A DNA stretch of 64,000 bases from Galbula dea (taxonomy: Eukaryota; Chordata; Aves; Piciformes; Galbulidae): the NCBI GenBank assembly GCA_013399015.1, contig VWZX01009070.1:124001-188000 (forward strand). Reading direction: 5' to 3'. The number at the start of each line of letters is the position of its first letter. Positions within the stretch are counted from its first letter, which is position 1. Made by a program: the position numbers and the translations under genes. Below the pieces are notes generated by a model. It saw only the letters and a program-made list of their open reading frames with translations, had not been told where the DNA came from and did no database searches. This document shows positions 13,081 to 23,800 of the stretch, one piece after another.

Positions 13081-13105
13081 TTTTGAGAACTTGAAGTTCT
13101 CAAAA
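13081..13105. repeat. Hairpin, 11-bp perfect arms
   Basis: TTTTGAGAACT, a 3-base spacer, then AGTTCTCAAAA. A related TTTTTGAAGTTCAA lies just upstream, so the small palindrome is embedded in a partly repeated motif. Confidence 0.8.
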
Positions 13106-15907
13106 ATTATTTGTCATTGTTATTGGAAGAGTTCTACTCTAAGAGGCCCATTGTGTCAAATGAAGATAAGTGTCTTATGTCATAGCTATGTATAATTAGT
13201 ACTTTGCTTAGTGAATCACTGTAATGGTATCAAGTACATGTTATCTTCAACAAAAGATCAGCAGATTAATCTTTAGACAAAGGGGAGATGAGGGTCTGGC
13301 ACCACTACTAGTATGACTATTTCTTTTGTATGGTTGTATCTAGGCTTTATTAAATTTCTCTAATGCCAATATGAAGATTATTAAAATCTATCTGCAATAC
13401 CCCTTTTGTGTAGGACTCTATCAGCATAACTACAACATGTTTCTCTTTGCCCCAGAATACTCTTATGATGTATGAAGGAAAGAGCTTAGGAAAAAATTAT
13501 TTGTACTCAAATTGGAGTGCTCAGCTAAGACAGACATATGAATTTAAGCACTTCTAAGTAAAGTTGTAAGCAGAGGTGACTCAATAGACATGCAAAAAGA
13601 TTTGATGTTTTCAGCCATAAACATATTTCTGCTTAATATTTTGCTCTAGCAAATAGTACATTTTCTTTTAGAAAGAATCTGGTTCTGCTTTAAAAATAAT
13701 TAGCATACAATTAAGCAGTCAATGAAGAATATACATTAAAACATAAATGTTAGAAAAGATGCTTTTGTGGAACTGTTCCTATTGAACTACAATCATTTCC
13801 AGTAATAATAAATGGGTGAAGGTTTCTACACAGAGCAGTGATTTCCTGAAATGTCTGTGCTGTCATACTGATATGCTGCAATTTTTCTTTACCTGTAAGA
13901 TGGTATTACTAACAATGTCTTGCATTAACTTTTAATAGCAAATATAATATTTTTTTAAAATGAGATAATAATTTTGTAGAAAACCAACCTATTCAAGGGC
14001 CAGAACTGAAGAAAAAAAGCACCAAATATCTGAGTGTTATTTTTACCTACATTTTTTCTTCCATCAGGAGAATCTTTAGTCTTCAGATAGATAGTATGCT
14101 TCCTGTCGGTACCAGAATATTTTATTTGTTCTTTGGCTGCATATTTATTTTCCTTTAAAATATCTTTTAAATGATTCAGATACTCAGGAAGAAGGACTAG
14201 TACTCCTTCCTTGAAAAACAACTAAGTATGCATAGAAGAAAGAAGACTCAGAGTGGAGGGTGTGGCTATAGGAGCAAATATGAGAATCACAGGAAGAAAC
14301 TTGGAAACTGCAGCACAAACGGAGACTGAAACAAGAAACCTGGTAGGCACCTAAGAGATTTCAGCTCATAAAATGACTGAATTAATTAAAAACAAGACTG
14401 AAAGGTGAGATCAACCCTGTAAAAAGGAAAAAATCTGTCTATAAACCTTTTTTTTCAACTTGTATTCCTACCTTACCTCCTTATTTGAAGCTTTTCCCAT
14501 TTATTAGGTAGTCTAAATAATTTTCTTATAAGGGAGCTCCATGCAAGCAAGATAGGTAAATCCTCTTCAAAGCTTTTGCTGACTCAAGATGCATTTACAG
14601 TGACTTAACATGTATCTATATGAAGTAATACAAACTAAACTTCCGTATCCTTTCAGCCTGGAAGCTTGTTGAACACCTTGGCTGTGACTTTACCCTGTGT
14701 TATTTAGCAAAATGAGAAAGTAACGCATTTTTTTCACTCACAAAGTTTGGGTTGATTTATTTGGCCCTGCTGATTTTGGAATCCAGAACTGAGCAACTGC
14801 ACTGGCCATATAGACCAACCTTTTAGGCAAGAAGAATGGCAACTTTCTGAGTGGAAACCTACTGAAATGGGTTGTTACAGATAATTTGGTAATTTTATTC
14901 AGTGCTATTAGGAGAAATATCTTTATGCTCAAGTTTAAAATGCCAGCATTTTATTTTCAAAGAGGGACAAACATTTCTGATTGCTATTTAAAGCACACGA
15001 GAATGAAGAAACAGTGTCATAACCTTACCTTTTATTTAACAATTGCATCTTTACAACTTTCACCTAAGTCACAGAAAACCTACATCAGACTATTTAATTA
15101 AACTTATAAAGTTCAAACTGCATCATTAAACTTTCAAGAGAATTAATTAACTGCATGTTCTAAATAGCATAGAGAGTGACTGAGATGCTTTTAAGGATGT
15201 TTCTGGTTTGCATTAAAAAACCCCAAACAAATAAAATGTGTGCTAGAAAGAGACATAAAAGGAATAGATGTGTTTCTTAAGATTAATTACTGTGACGGGT
15301 CAGCTAGGATGGGAGAATATCAGGTTTTTCAGTTCCAGAATCAAGTTCTACTCACTATTTTATGAGATGACTTCAGTTTAAAATGCACAAAATATCTCTT
15401 GAGCTGCAGCTGGATTCCATCCTTCTTTTTTACTAATTGGGTTCCCTTGCTGCAAATTATGCAGTTTGCCCTTCCATGTATCTTGATTTTCCCAAAGTTA
15501 GGCAGACTGGTCTCAACACCTTCTCTTACTAGTCACTTCAAGATGTAAAAGTTTTAATTTTGGAAGGAGCACAATTCTGAGGAAAGGATTTTTTTGATTA
15601 AATCCTCTGTGACTGCAGAAGCAATTTAAATTGGCTAATCAATATTCTTAATAAGTGCTGCTTGTAAAATATTGTGTAACATGGTAGTACTGATTCCTGC
15701 AGGTATATATATATATTTTGGGTCTTTTTAAATAACTGTAGATACTGTCTTTGTGCAGCATGAGGTACAACAAGGTTTGACTGCAGCTGTTTACTATACA
15801 GTTTTGATATCTTCCCTTTCCAAATAATTTGTGAAATGGAAAGCACTGTGAAAGTCTAGGAGATGCTGTCTGACTAAGGCACTCCTCTTGTCCCAAGAAG
15901 TCATTAT

Positions 15908-15947
15908 GGGTCAGTGTTACTTCTTTTGGGTCAGCGTTACTTTTTTG
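15908..15947. repeat. Tandem duplication of 20 bp
   Basis: GGGTCAGTGTTACTTCTTTT is followed at once by GGGTCAGCGTTACTTTTTTG. The copies differ at a few positions. Confidence 0.8.
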
Positions 15948-16714
15948 GGGTCTTTGGGCAAGGAAAGACAGATGTTCATTGTTTCAGAATGGTTGCCCTG
16001 TGAGTATCTCACCCAATACTGTTCAAATGGAAATAGGATGAGTGTCAGTCATGTTACAAGGTTCACTCTTTCTAGGTAAGTTAAGGAGAGAAGGAGCTAC
16101 TTTATTAATCCCAATAGTGAATGTGAGTCAGACAATTTACTCAAGGAACTATAGTGTGCAAGACCGCCTACATACATATGAGGGTTAGGGATTTTCCTGA
16201 ATAGTTAGGAAACTGCTGAAAGTTTTTGACATTTTACAGGTGAGCATGAGATAAGTTTTGGACTTTTTTTAACATTCATAATGTGACACAAAAGGACATT
16301 CAAGTTTACTTCCTCTAAGTTAATTTCACCCTGTAGAGAGAACTAGAAAAAAGATTGTGCAACCTTTAATATCTATGTATCTGGACGTAATCTTAAACAC
16401 TTTCAACAAACTGTAGCTCTTTTGTGTTTTCTGGACAATAACATGTGGTACCTCTTTAGAAAAAATGGAATCTGGGAAAGGAATTCTTTGTATTCCTTCC
16501 TTGTAAAATAATCAAATATCTACTTTTTTCCCTCTCAGGTTTTTGTATTATATAATTTTATTATTTTGTGACTACTATTCATCAGTGTAAGGACTTTGTA
16601 TCTGTGACACAAGCAGATCTGAACATCTGTGAAAAACATGGAGGGCATCAAGAAATCTGACACATGCACCATTTCAAATGTATAAAATCTTATAGAGACA
16701 TTTAACAATTTCTA

Positions 16715-16752
16715 ATTCTAGAAATATTTAGATATTCTAGAAATATCTAGAA
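16715..16752. repeat. Tandem duplication of 19 bp rich in TCTAGA
   Basis: ATTCTAGAAATATTTAGAT is followed by ATTCTAGAAATATCTAGAA. Each unit contains the palindrome TTCTAGAA. Confidence 0.8.
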
Positions 16753-17731
16753 ACATACTCAGAATAAAATGCATGCTTTACATATTTAATGCAAATATAA
16801 ATAATTTCTGTTTGCATATCTATGCATATGTATTGTTACTATATCAAGATAACTTTAAATACCAAGAAACATGATATACCAATCCAATATTCCTTAAGAT
16901 TATTCCACTTAAAGGTCTGGAGAATAATGCTTCACCCACCTCAAAGATCTGACTTACTCTGGATATGAAATTCATTGAGTGTTTTCAGTACACCAGTAAA
17001 TGTAAATTACAACCTTGACAACGAAAGAATATTGAAGTTTCATTTGGAGAGGTATGAAGGGTTTTGTGCCTGATCAGCCATTCTAACATATAATAAAAGA
17101 GTGCTTTGCACTACAGTGATCAATATACTTAGTCTATTATTGGACTCTTGTCATGTGCATAACTAGAACTAATGCAGGTATAATCTGATTTTTGAGAAAA
17201 CCAAGAGGCAATATTGTCCAGCTCTGTCTTTAAACAAAACCCAAAGATCTGCTAGTTCCATAGCTTAGAGTCTGAGTTTATGCATTGTTGGATTTACTAT
17301 TTCTTTTTTTTTAGTGAATTTGTTAATCTACTCTATGAAATATGCTGTTGGAATACTGGGGGTTTTCTGAGCAGCAGAGGAATCCTGAATTTCTGAGTTT
17401 ATAAAGGACACTTTTACAGACAGTTATAAAAGCCAGGCATGACAATGTCAGTAGACCAATAGTGTGTTAAAAACAGGACATGACTTTTGGATAAAACAGC
17501 ATGCATCTTAATCACTTGGTGGCAAAAGGCTAATTAAACAGCAACAGTAAATTAACACAACATAGGCTAGGAGACTACATGCAAGTTATCATAACTCTGT
17601 GCAGGACGACAAAGCTAACAGTCGAAATTATAGCTTTCAAGGGCAGGCTATCAAATGTACAGGATCTCTTAGTTAGAAGTGGGTCAAAAATAAGTTTTAG
17701 TTGCTTGATAAAGAAAATAGCTGATTTAGGT

Positions 17732-17791
17732 ATTTTCTCTTTTTCCTTTTTTTTTTTTTTCTTTCTTCCTTTTTTTTTTTTTTCTTTCTCT
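17732..17791. repeat. Pyrimidine tract (poly-T with C)
   Basis: Two long T runs are separated by CTTTCTTCC. They give long Lys- or Phe-rich spurious reading frames on both strands. Confidence 0.9.
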
Positions 17792-18405
17792 GGTAAAGAC
17801 TTGGCTGAAACCACTAGGCTTTACAATCAAAGATTTTTTTTTCTTCAGTACTTGAGACTTTGTTCAGAGTCAAATGACTGTAATCTGTTGTACTGTTCAT
17901 GAGATAATGCCTGTTAGCATCTTAACACCTTGGTTGTGATTTTCTACAGCTTTTTATTGTAGTAGAGATAATAGGTCAGATTCAACAAAGGGATTAGTGA
18001 AGATGACCAAATATATACTGCACAAGCATAGATAACGGCACTGTTTGTTTGCTATGAGAGCTGACTTTTTCACAAGAATAGTTCTAGATTTTTATCAGTG
18101 ACATCCTTGTAAAGCTATCACTTCCAGGGAAGTACTTATTCCACTCTTCTGTTGTGCAACAAAGAACAGAATTTGGTCCTTAAACCTACAGCTTTAATGA
18201 CAGTCTAAGCCCTTCTGATAACCATAATGAGGACTAGTGGTAATAAACAGACGGTTATTTGGTCTAAACTTAGAGGAAAAAAATCTCTTTGATCAATAGT
18301 TTTAGGGAGTAGATCAGTGAGACTTACTGTGGAGTTAAATTCAGATATTTTAGTTGTTAATTATTGTACAAGTTACCCTACTTAGGGCCCTGAAAGCACT
18401 GCTTA

Positions 18406-18705
18406 GCCTTAGTGTCCCTGACTGCCCTCACCTTGGACTGCTGCCCAGAGCCCCATTTTCACTTAGCCAAACCCTGGGGTGCCTGTGCCCAGTCTTGTCT
18501 CTGTCTTTGCCTCTGTCTTGTCTCCTGGGTGTGCTGTTGGCTGCCAGCTCTGTCTGCTGCACTCAGGCCCTGATGGATGCCACCCATCGTGGAAAGCACA
18601 GCCTGTCCTGGTTCCCGCACTTCACAGCCTAAGGAACCCCTCTGTCCACATGGTGCCCTCAGTTCTCCTCTCCTCCTGTGCACACATTAACACACACACA
18701 CAGTT
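18406..18705. other. GC-rich block of unknown type
   Basis: About 300 bp well above the local GC level and rich in CTG, CCC and TCTGTC motifs, with sharp edges against AT-rich flanks and a short CA run near 18692-18702. No TATA box, polyadenylation signal or recognisable LTR end is visible. The reading frames across it (92, 80 and 74 codons) have no domain. It might be part of an old LTR, a CR1 5' region or another repeat. It lies directly upstream of a CR1 piece. Confidence 0.4.
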
Positions 18706-18869
18706 TCCTGATTCATTTTGATGCTCTGCAGGTCTACCTCCACCCCTAGACTGACATATTTTTGATAGAAGTGTTTCACTTACAATTTTCCTTCATTTCT
18801 TTAACGAGATGGGTACCTGTAGTTGAAAAACTTTATATTGATTTTTGTCATATCCCACTGCTTGACTAC

Positions 18870-19200
18870 CTTCAAGGTAAAAAGATTTGTCCTTATATGC
18901 ATCCTGTGCCTCCCTTATTTCAATATAAGCCCACCACCTCTTATCTTCCTTATATCAAATGTCGTTGCAAAGAGGTGCTGTCCATCCCCTTTCTGACTTC
19001 TCCATAGGCAGTGGGTGGCAGCAATTATGTCCTCCACAGGATGTCTTCTTGTCAAGCTGAACAAGTCTCAGTCCCTCAGTCTTTCCACAGAGGACCAGTA
19101 TTCCAAGTCTAACAATTCTGCTGGTGCTCCCTGGGCTGATTCAGGCTGAACACAGCCCTGAACAACTTCATCTGACCTCAAACATGGCCCCGCTTTAAGC
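18870..19200 (-). mobile_element. CR1 LINE, old, minus strand
   Basis: A divergent CR1 ORF2 C-terminal region read on the minus strand. Recognisable are AAGATTTGTCCTTATATGCA, CCACCTCTTATCTTCC, TCTTGTCAAGCTGAACAAGT and CAGTCCCTCAGTCTTTCC. It runs upstream to a CTGGTGCTCCCTGGGCTGAT segment. Frames are destroyed. Its 3' UTR and tail are not recognisable at the low-coordinate end. Confidence 0.78.
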
Positions 19201-19918
19201 AGGAGCTTAGGCTAAATAAATCCTGAAGTTCTTCCACTAGAATTTTTATAACATAATAAAAACAGTAATAACACCACCACCAACATTAACAACAACAACA
19301 AAAGACCATGGATGTAACATCATAATATATTATTGTTATTATTATATTACTCCCATGATTATATATTTAGAGGCTGAGATTAATTCATACTGTATGGAAG
19401 AGAATCCAACATCAAGATGATGGCTCTGCCATTGCAATAAGTACTTTGAACACCCTCATATAGTATGAGTATTCAACTCTGAAGTACTGTAACAGCCATA
19501 AATATAATACTGAAATGTTCTCTTCTGTAATGGTCCATTTTAGCTCCAGAACATGAGCTATTCTCCTGTAAAATAGAAAAAAAAAAAAGTAATTGATATA
19601 CCAAATGAATGTCAAAGGAAGACATGATAATACAATGACTTCATCTGATTCTGCTAACAGAAATCTTAAATTATTAATGCGGAAAATGAAAAAAAAACCT
19701 AATCTAAAAATAAACCCAGCAAGATTATATATGCTGCTCTTTACTTCATGCTGATCTTGTTGTACTACATCCCAAACCCAATTAACAGAAGCGAAAAACT
19801 GATGAAACAATAAAATGTTTTTAAAAAGAGTCTGAAAAGTATTGGAAAACACTTTTCTCATTTGTTGAAAGTTTTAAGATATTTCCACAGTTTTCTTGTG
19901 ACAGGATTTATTCTAAGC
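19201..19918. other. AT-rich DNA with microsatellites
   Basis: It holds the AAC and ATT microsatellites listed separately. On the minus strand there is a 149-codon open frame (19412-19861) with no known domain; see the findings. Confidence 0.5.
19260..19350. repeat. AAC-type then ATT-type microsatellites
   Basis: ACACCACCACCAAC and AACAACAACAAC units are followed, after a short spacer, by TATTATTGTTATTATTATATT. Confidence 0.85.
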
Positions 19919-20008
19919 ATGGAAAAAAAAAAGGAAAGGGAAAAAAAAGGAAAAGGGAAAAGGGAAGGGAAGAGGGAAAGGAAGGGAAGGGAAGGGAAGG
20001 GAAAGGAA
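19919..20008. repeat. Polypurine GGGAA-type tract abutting an assembly gap
   Basis: About 90 bases of almost pure A and G on the plus strand, with repeating GGGAA/GGGAAA units that become more regular (AAGGGAAGGGAAGGG) toward the gap. Such tracts can form triplex DNA and often break sequencing and assembly, which fits the run of N that follows directly. Confidence 0.95.
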
Positions 20009-20148
20009 NNNNNNNNNNNNNNNNNNNNNNNNNNNNNNNNNNNNNNNNNNNNNNNNNNNNNNNNNNNNNNNNNNNNNNNNNNNNNNNNNNNNNNNNNNNN
20101 NNNNNNNNNNNNNNNNNNNNNNNNNNNNNNNNNNNNNNNNNNNNNNNN
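20009..20148. other. Assembly gap (140 N)
   Basis: A run of 140 N. It should contain the end of the purine repeat and the first part of the LTR that continues at 20149. The homologous part of the 11-kb LTR is 199 bp long, so either the gap length is too small or this LTR lacks part of its 5' end. Confidence 0.98.
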
Positions 20149-20472
20149 GAATGCTGGGTTTCTCCGGGGGACTTTTGTTGTTTGGAACCACGAGGAAGCT
20201 CCCTTCCTGCTGGGACTTTGGGCCGAGCTGCGTGCTGTCTGCCTGTGCTGAAACCTGCGGGTGCTATCTCACTGCTTTGGACTGCTTGTGCTGATTCCAC
20301 TGGGAGCTGGCATCGGGACGGTTCAGTATCTTGGGTCCTGTACCTGTTTATATTCTGTTTCATTTATATCTGTTATTATTATTAAAGCAGTTTTTAGTTT
20401 TTAACTTCCAATCCAGTCTCTCCTTTACCTGCTGTGCGTGGGGGGCTGGGAGGAGCCCTTAAACCCACCACA
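20149..20472 (+). mobile_element. ERVL-like LTR, 3' part (5' part in the gap)
   Basis: It begins GAATGCTGGGTTT, matching position 11276 of the solo LTR at 11077-11636. It continues through GGGACTTTTGTTG, GGGTCCTGTA, the ATTAAA signal at 20381-20386 and CCAATCCAGTCTCT to the end CTTAAACCCACCACA. Over the last roughly 90 bases the two LTRs differ at about seven positions by eye, and this copy lacks part of the GC-rich core. The base after CA is not a TGG primer-binding site, so it is probably also a solo LTR. Confidence 0.9.
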
Positions 20473-20540
20473 GGCAGGAGTCCAAAGACTATTGCAAAAT
20501 ATACATTGTAGTCAGCAGAATCAAGAAAAGTTCAAAACTT

Positions 20541-20887
20541 TGCCTGAGGAAGAAGAGCAAAACCACGACCCCTAAAGATGAAGTAACAGGATGTGCCACC
20601 AAGAATCTCCCCAAATTGAAGACCACGCCTATAACTCCACCTTAACTCTGCCTGCTATGAATATTAAAATTAGGTGTTGCAATAATATGAGTATGCATGT
20701 AAAGATGTTGTAATCTCTCACTAAATTGTATAAATAGTCTGGTTTTCACTGACTGCTTTGGAACCCTGTTGTACAGCATGAGCTGGGGGTTCCCCAACAT
20801 TGCCTGAAATAAATACCTCGCTGCTTAAAGACTAAAACTTTGTCTCTGAGCAGTTCCATAGAGCCTTTTGGGGCATAATTTTCGGCA
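20541..20887 (+). mobile_element. Probable LTR of a different retrovirus family
   Basis: The layout is LTR-like: TATAAATAG at 20729-20737, AATAAA at 20808-20813, a U5-like stretch (TTTGTCTCTGAG), and a likely end TTCGGCA at 20887. The start is uncertain; TG-starting candidates are at 20541, 20579 and 20592. I could not find a matching target duplication for any of them. The spacing of TATA box to polyadenylation signal (about 75 bp) fits a short R region. It might be an ERVK-like solo LTR, but the family is not recognised with certainty. Confidence 0.6.
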
Positions 20888-23800
20888 TCAAAGGAACGTG
20901 AAGCATCAACCATTAACATGAAAATCCTATTACTTCTCACAAAGGATTCCAGATGCTGACAACTGGCTATAACAGTCCATCTCCACCAAAACCAGCATGA
21001 AAATATTGGCCCAGAGGAGCAGTAGAAGGGTAAGCATAACAGCAGGGAAAGGGCTAGGAACTAAGAAGACTGTGATTTGCAATATTAAGTGTTATTGGTG
21101 TTATTGATATGTTTTCTATATGTAAATTATACATCTGCATTTTAAATTTATTTTCTCTGAAATTATTTGATCTAGATTAATAATGATTCTTGAATTAGAC
21201 TCCTGCGGTTTTCATGATACTATTAAAATCTTGGCTTTACCTATATATTTGTAAGTTCGTTATTCCCCATTGTGTGTGACAGGATTTTGAACATAATATG
21301 TTGTTCAGTTAATTTACATATTAATTTAAAACTTCTGTCCCTTGCACTGTATTAGGTGTTGGAGGCTTCCATCTGCAACTGAAACCTTACTGTTATGACA
21401 GCATTACAAACTGAGTAGTAAGAGGCACTGGAACTTAATTGTTTGTATGGTTAAAATTTACGAATAATCCCCAACATTGCTTAAGCCTGGGCCACTCATC
21501 ATTTTTCCAGATACTTCCCACTAATAGTTCAAGAGTTTAATGGAAAGGAGACCTTATCCAGTAAGTATTTTGCAAGCAGCTATGCATTTTGAACAGTAGA
21601 ACAGTTTGATAGAATGAACAAGGCATAATCCTGAGACCTGAAGCCCAGTTTGGTGCAGTCCAGCCATGTAACCTCAATTTTGCTCAAAAAGTTGTTGAGG
21701 TTAAGGCAGTAATACAGAAATTATGTCTGTGTAAGACAAGAATAGTAAAAACATTGACAGAAGTGTTATTAGGTAGATTTAAATAATTGCTTTAAGAGGA
21801 AAGTTACTGGCACAAAAGGATATATAACCTAAGGAAAAAAAAAATGTAGCAACATCAAAGATCAGTCTGCTCTAAGGAAACAACCATACATCACCTAATC
21901 CAGGGTGCTGAACATATTAAAATATTATTTAGCTTAGTATCATGCTATTCTTAACTATCTATTGTATTTGCCAATAAATAACTTTTGTGCTAATAAATAA
22001 TCCTTCAATTGTCTGTTTGAAGTGTGTATGATAAAGGTACTGAAACAAAAAACCCTGTGAGGGATAGTTGCAGGGAGTGCAGGGGCACAAGGCTTTTACT
22101 GTCATCAAAGCTAGGACTGGTCATAGAAATGCTGAATTTTAAATGATAGACTATTTCTCAATATGCTTAAGAAAATATGTCTCCTCAGCTAAGTTACTTA
22201 CAACCTACCTATTATGTTAACTTCAAAGCATGGTGCAGAGTTAGTGAGGCTAAGAGGTTCCATCCTGACAGCTGTAGGAAAGTTATTTCTTTGTGTGGTC
22301 ACAGGTCTGTAGCAAAGATTGCTCCTCACATGTATTTTCTCAGTCAGGCTTGACCCTCATAAAGGAGGTAGATAGTACAGAGTTCAGCTTAAGTGAATTT
22401 TTAAAGCTCTTGCTGTCTGAGAAGTCTGGCAATTAATGAAAGTACATTAGTAAATTTGTGACACTGGAGCTCAAACTGAAAATCTCTCATGTATGAACCA
22501 CTGAAATTAATTAGATAGGAACAGCTTTTAATTCCTGCTGAGCTGGATGGAACTCAAACCCTACAGGTGAAAGATTTCCTCTTTATTATTAATAAACTCT
22601 CAGTAAGTCATAATTTAATAATCATTGGTAAAAAAGAAAAGAATTAAGAAATTGAGTTACTGCTAGGGAAATTCATCAAATCAAACTTGCTGTATTTCAG
22701 AGATTAAATAGACAAGCTTGTTAATTATCTGGGCACAAAGACAAAATCTCCATGTCTCTCCTATAAACATGCTCTTTTTTTCAATATCCTTTTATAATTT
22801 TAGAAATGGGTTTTGGTTCTGCCTTAACCAAATAGGAACATTAAGAATGCAACCAAGCAAATATAAACACAAAACCCATAATATTTTCAAGGTTTCCACC
22901 ATGAGTGATGAACTGAATCTTTGAAACTATGCTTAAAGAAGTCTTCTTGAAAAAGCAATAATATATAATACATAAAAACATATTTTCTTCCCATTTCAGA
23001 AATTATTAGAGTGAAATTTTCCTAGACATGGCAATTCAGCACTGGAGAATAATTTCTTATGCAAGCAATCTTTTGTTTTGAATCTACACATAACATAACT
23101 GAGACACTACATTCATGATCTATGCCTTGCAAAGATTTCTTTCATATAAGTACACAACAAATATGCTTATTTTCTTCTACAAAAGTGAAATACAGAAGAA
23201 CTAATGAAGCTGCATCTTTTATTAATGAATTGAAAGCACACACTCCAGCTGTCATTGTAAGAGCTGAGGAAGCTTCTGTTATATTTTAAAAATGCAGCAT
23301 AAGTTACCAGGTTAATTAATTGGTCTGACTGAAGTCTCATGAAAAATGTGTTATCTTGAACATGATAACTGGTCACTAAAATAAATCCTCTTTGCTATTG
23401 ATATTTTTTGTAGGGTTTGTTCCATTTCAACCTAAATATAATAGCAAGGTAAAGTCAAAAAACCCCTAAATTTTCTAATATCCTGAAAAGGTTTCTCCTC
23501 ATTGTCAGAGCAGTCTATTTTTTCTACAAAGGTAAATCAATGGGAAATGGAAATGTTTAGGCCTCAGTTTTGCTGTTAGAGTTAAATTCACAAACGTTGT
23601 GCTTTCAGAATGACTCACACCCACTCCAAGTAATTATTTAATCAATGAACAGTATCAAAAGAACTATGAATTAATAATATGGCTCTGCAAAACTAGGCAA
23701 GGTCCAAGATCTCAGAGGAATTCTAACATTCTTCATTGTCTCATGGAGAATTTAGATACCTTTAGGAAAGCAACATTAGATGATTGAAGAATGAAAGAAG

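Larger units (their letters stand above)
11716..18405. other. AT-rich unique DNA, no gene seen
   Basis: I see no exon, LINE or LTR in this stretch of nearly 7 kb. It contains the small hairpin, the two short tandem duplications and the pyrimidine tract listed separately, and short TA runs (around 15704-15716). Confidence 0.55.

Noticed and set aside
17575..17902. Lys-rich and Phe-rich open frames
   Set aside because: Produced by the poly-T/C tract at 17732-17791.
19862..20363. Open frames of 92-151 codons across the assembly gap
   Set aside because: They are open only because Ns and a purine tract contain no stops.
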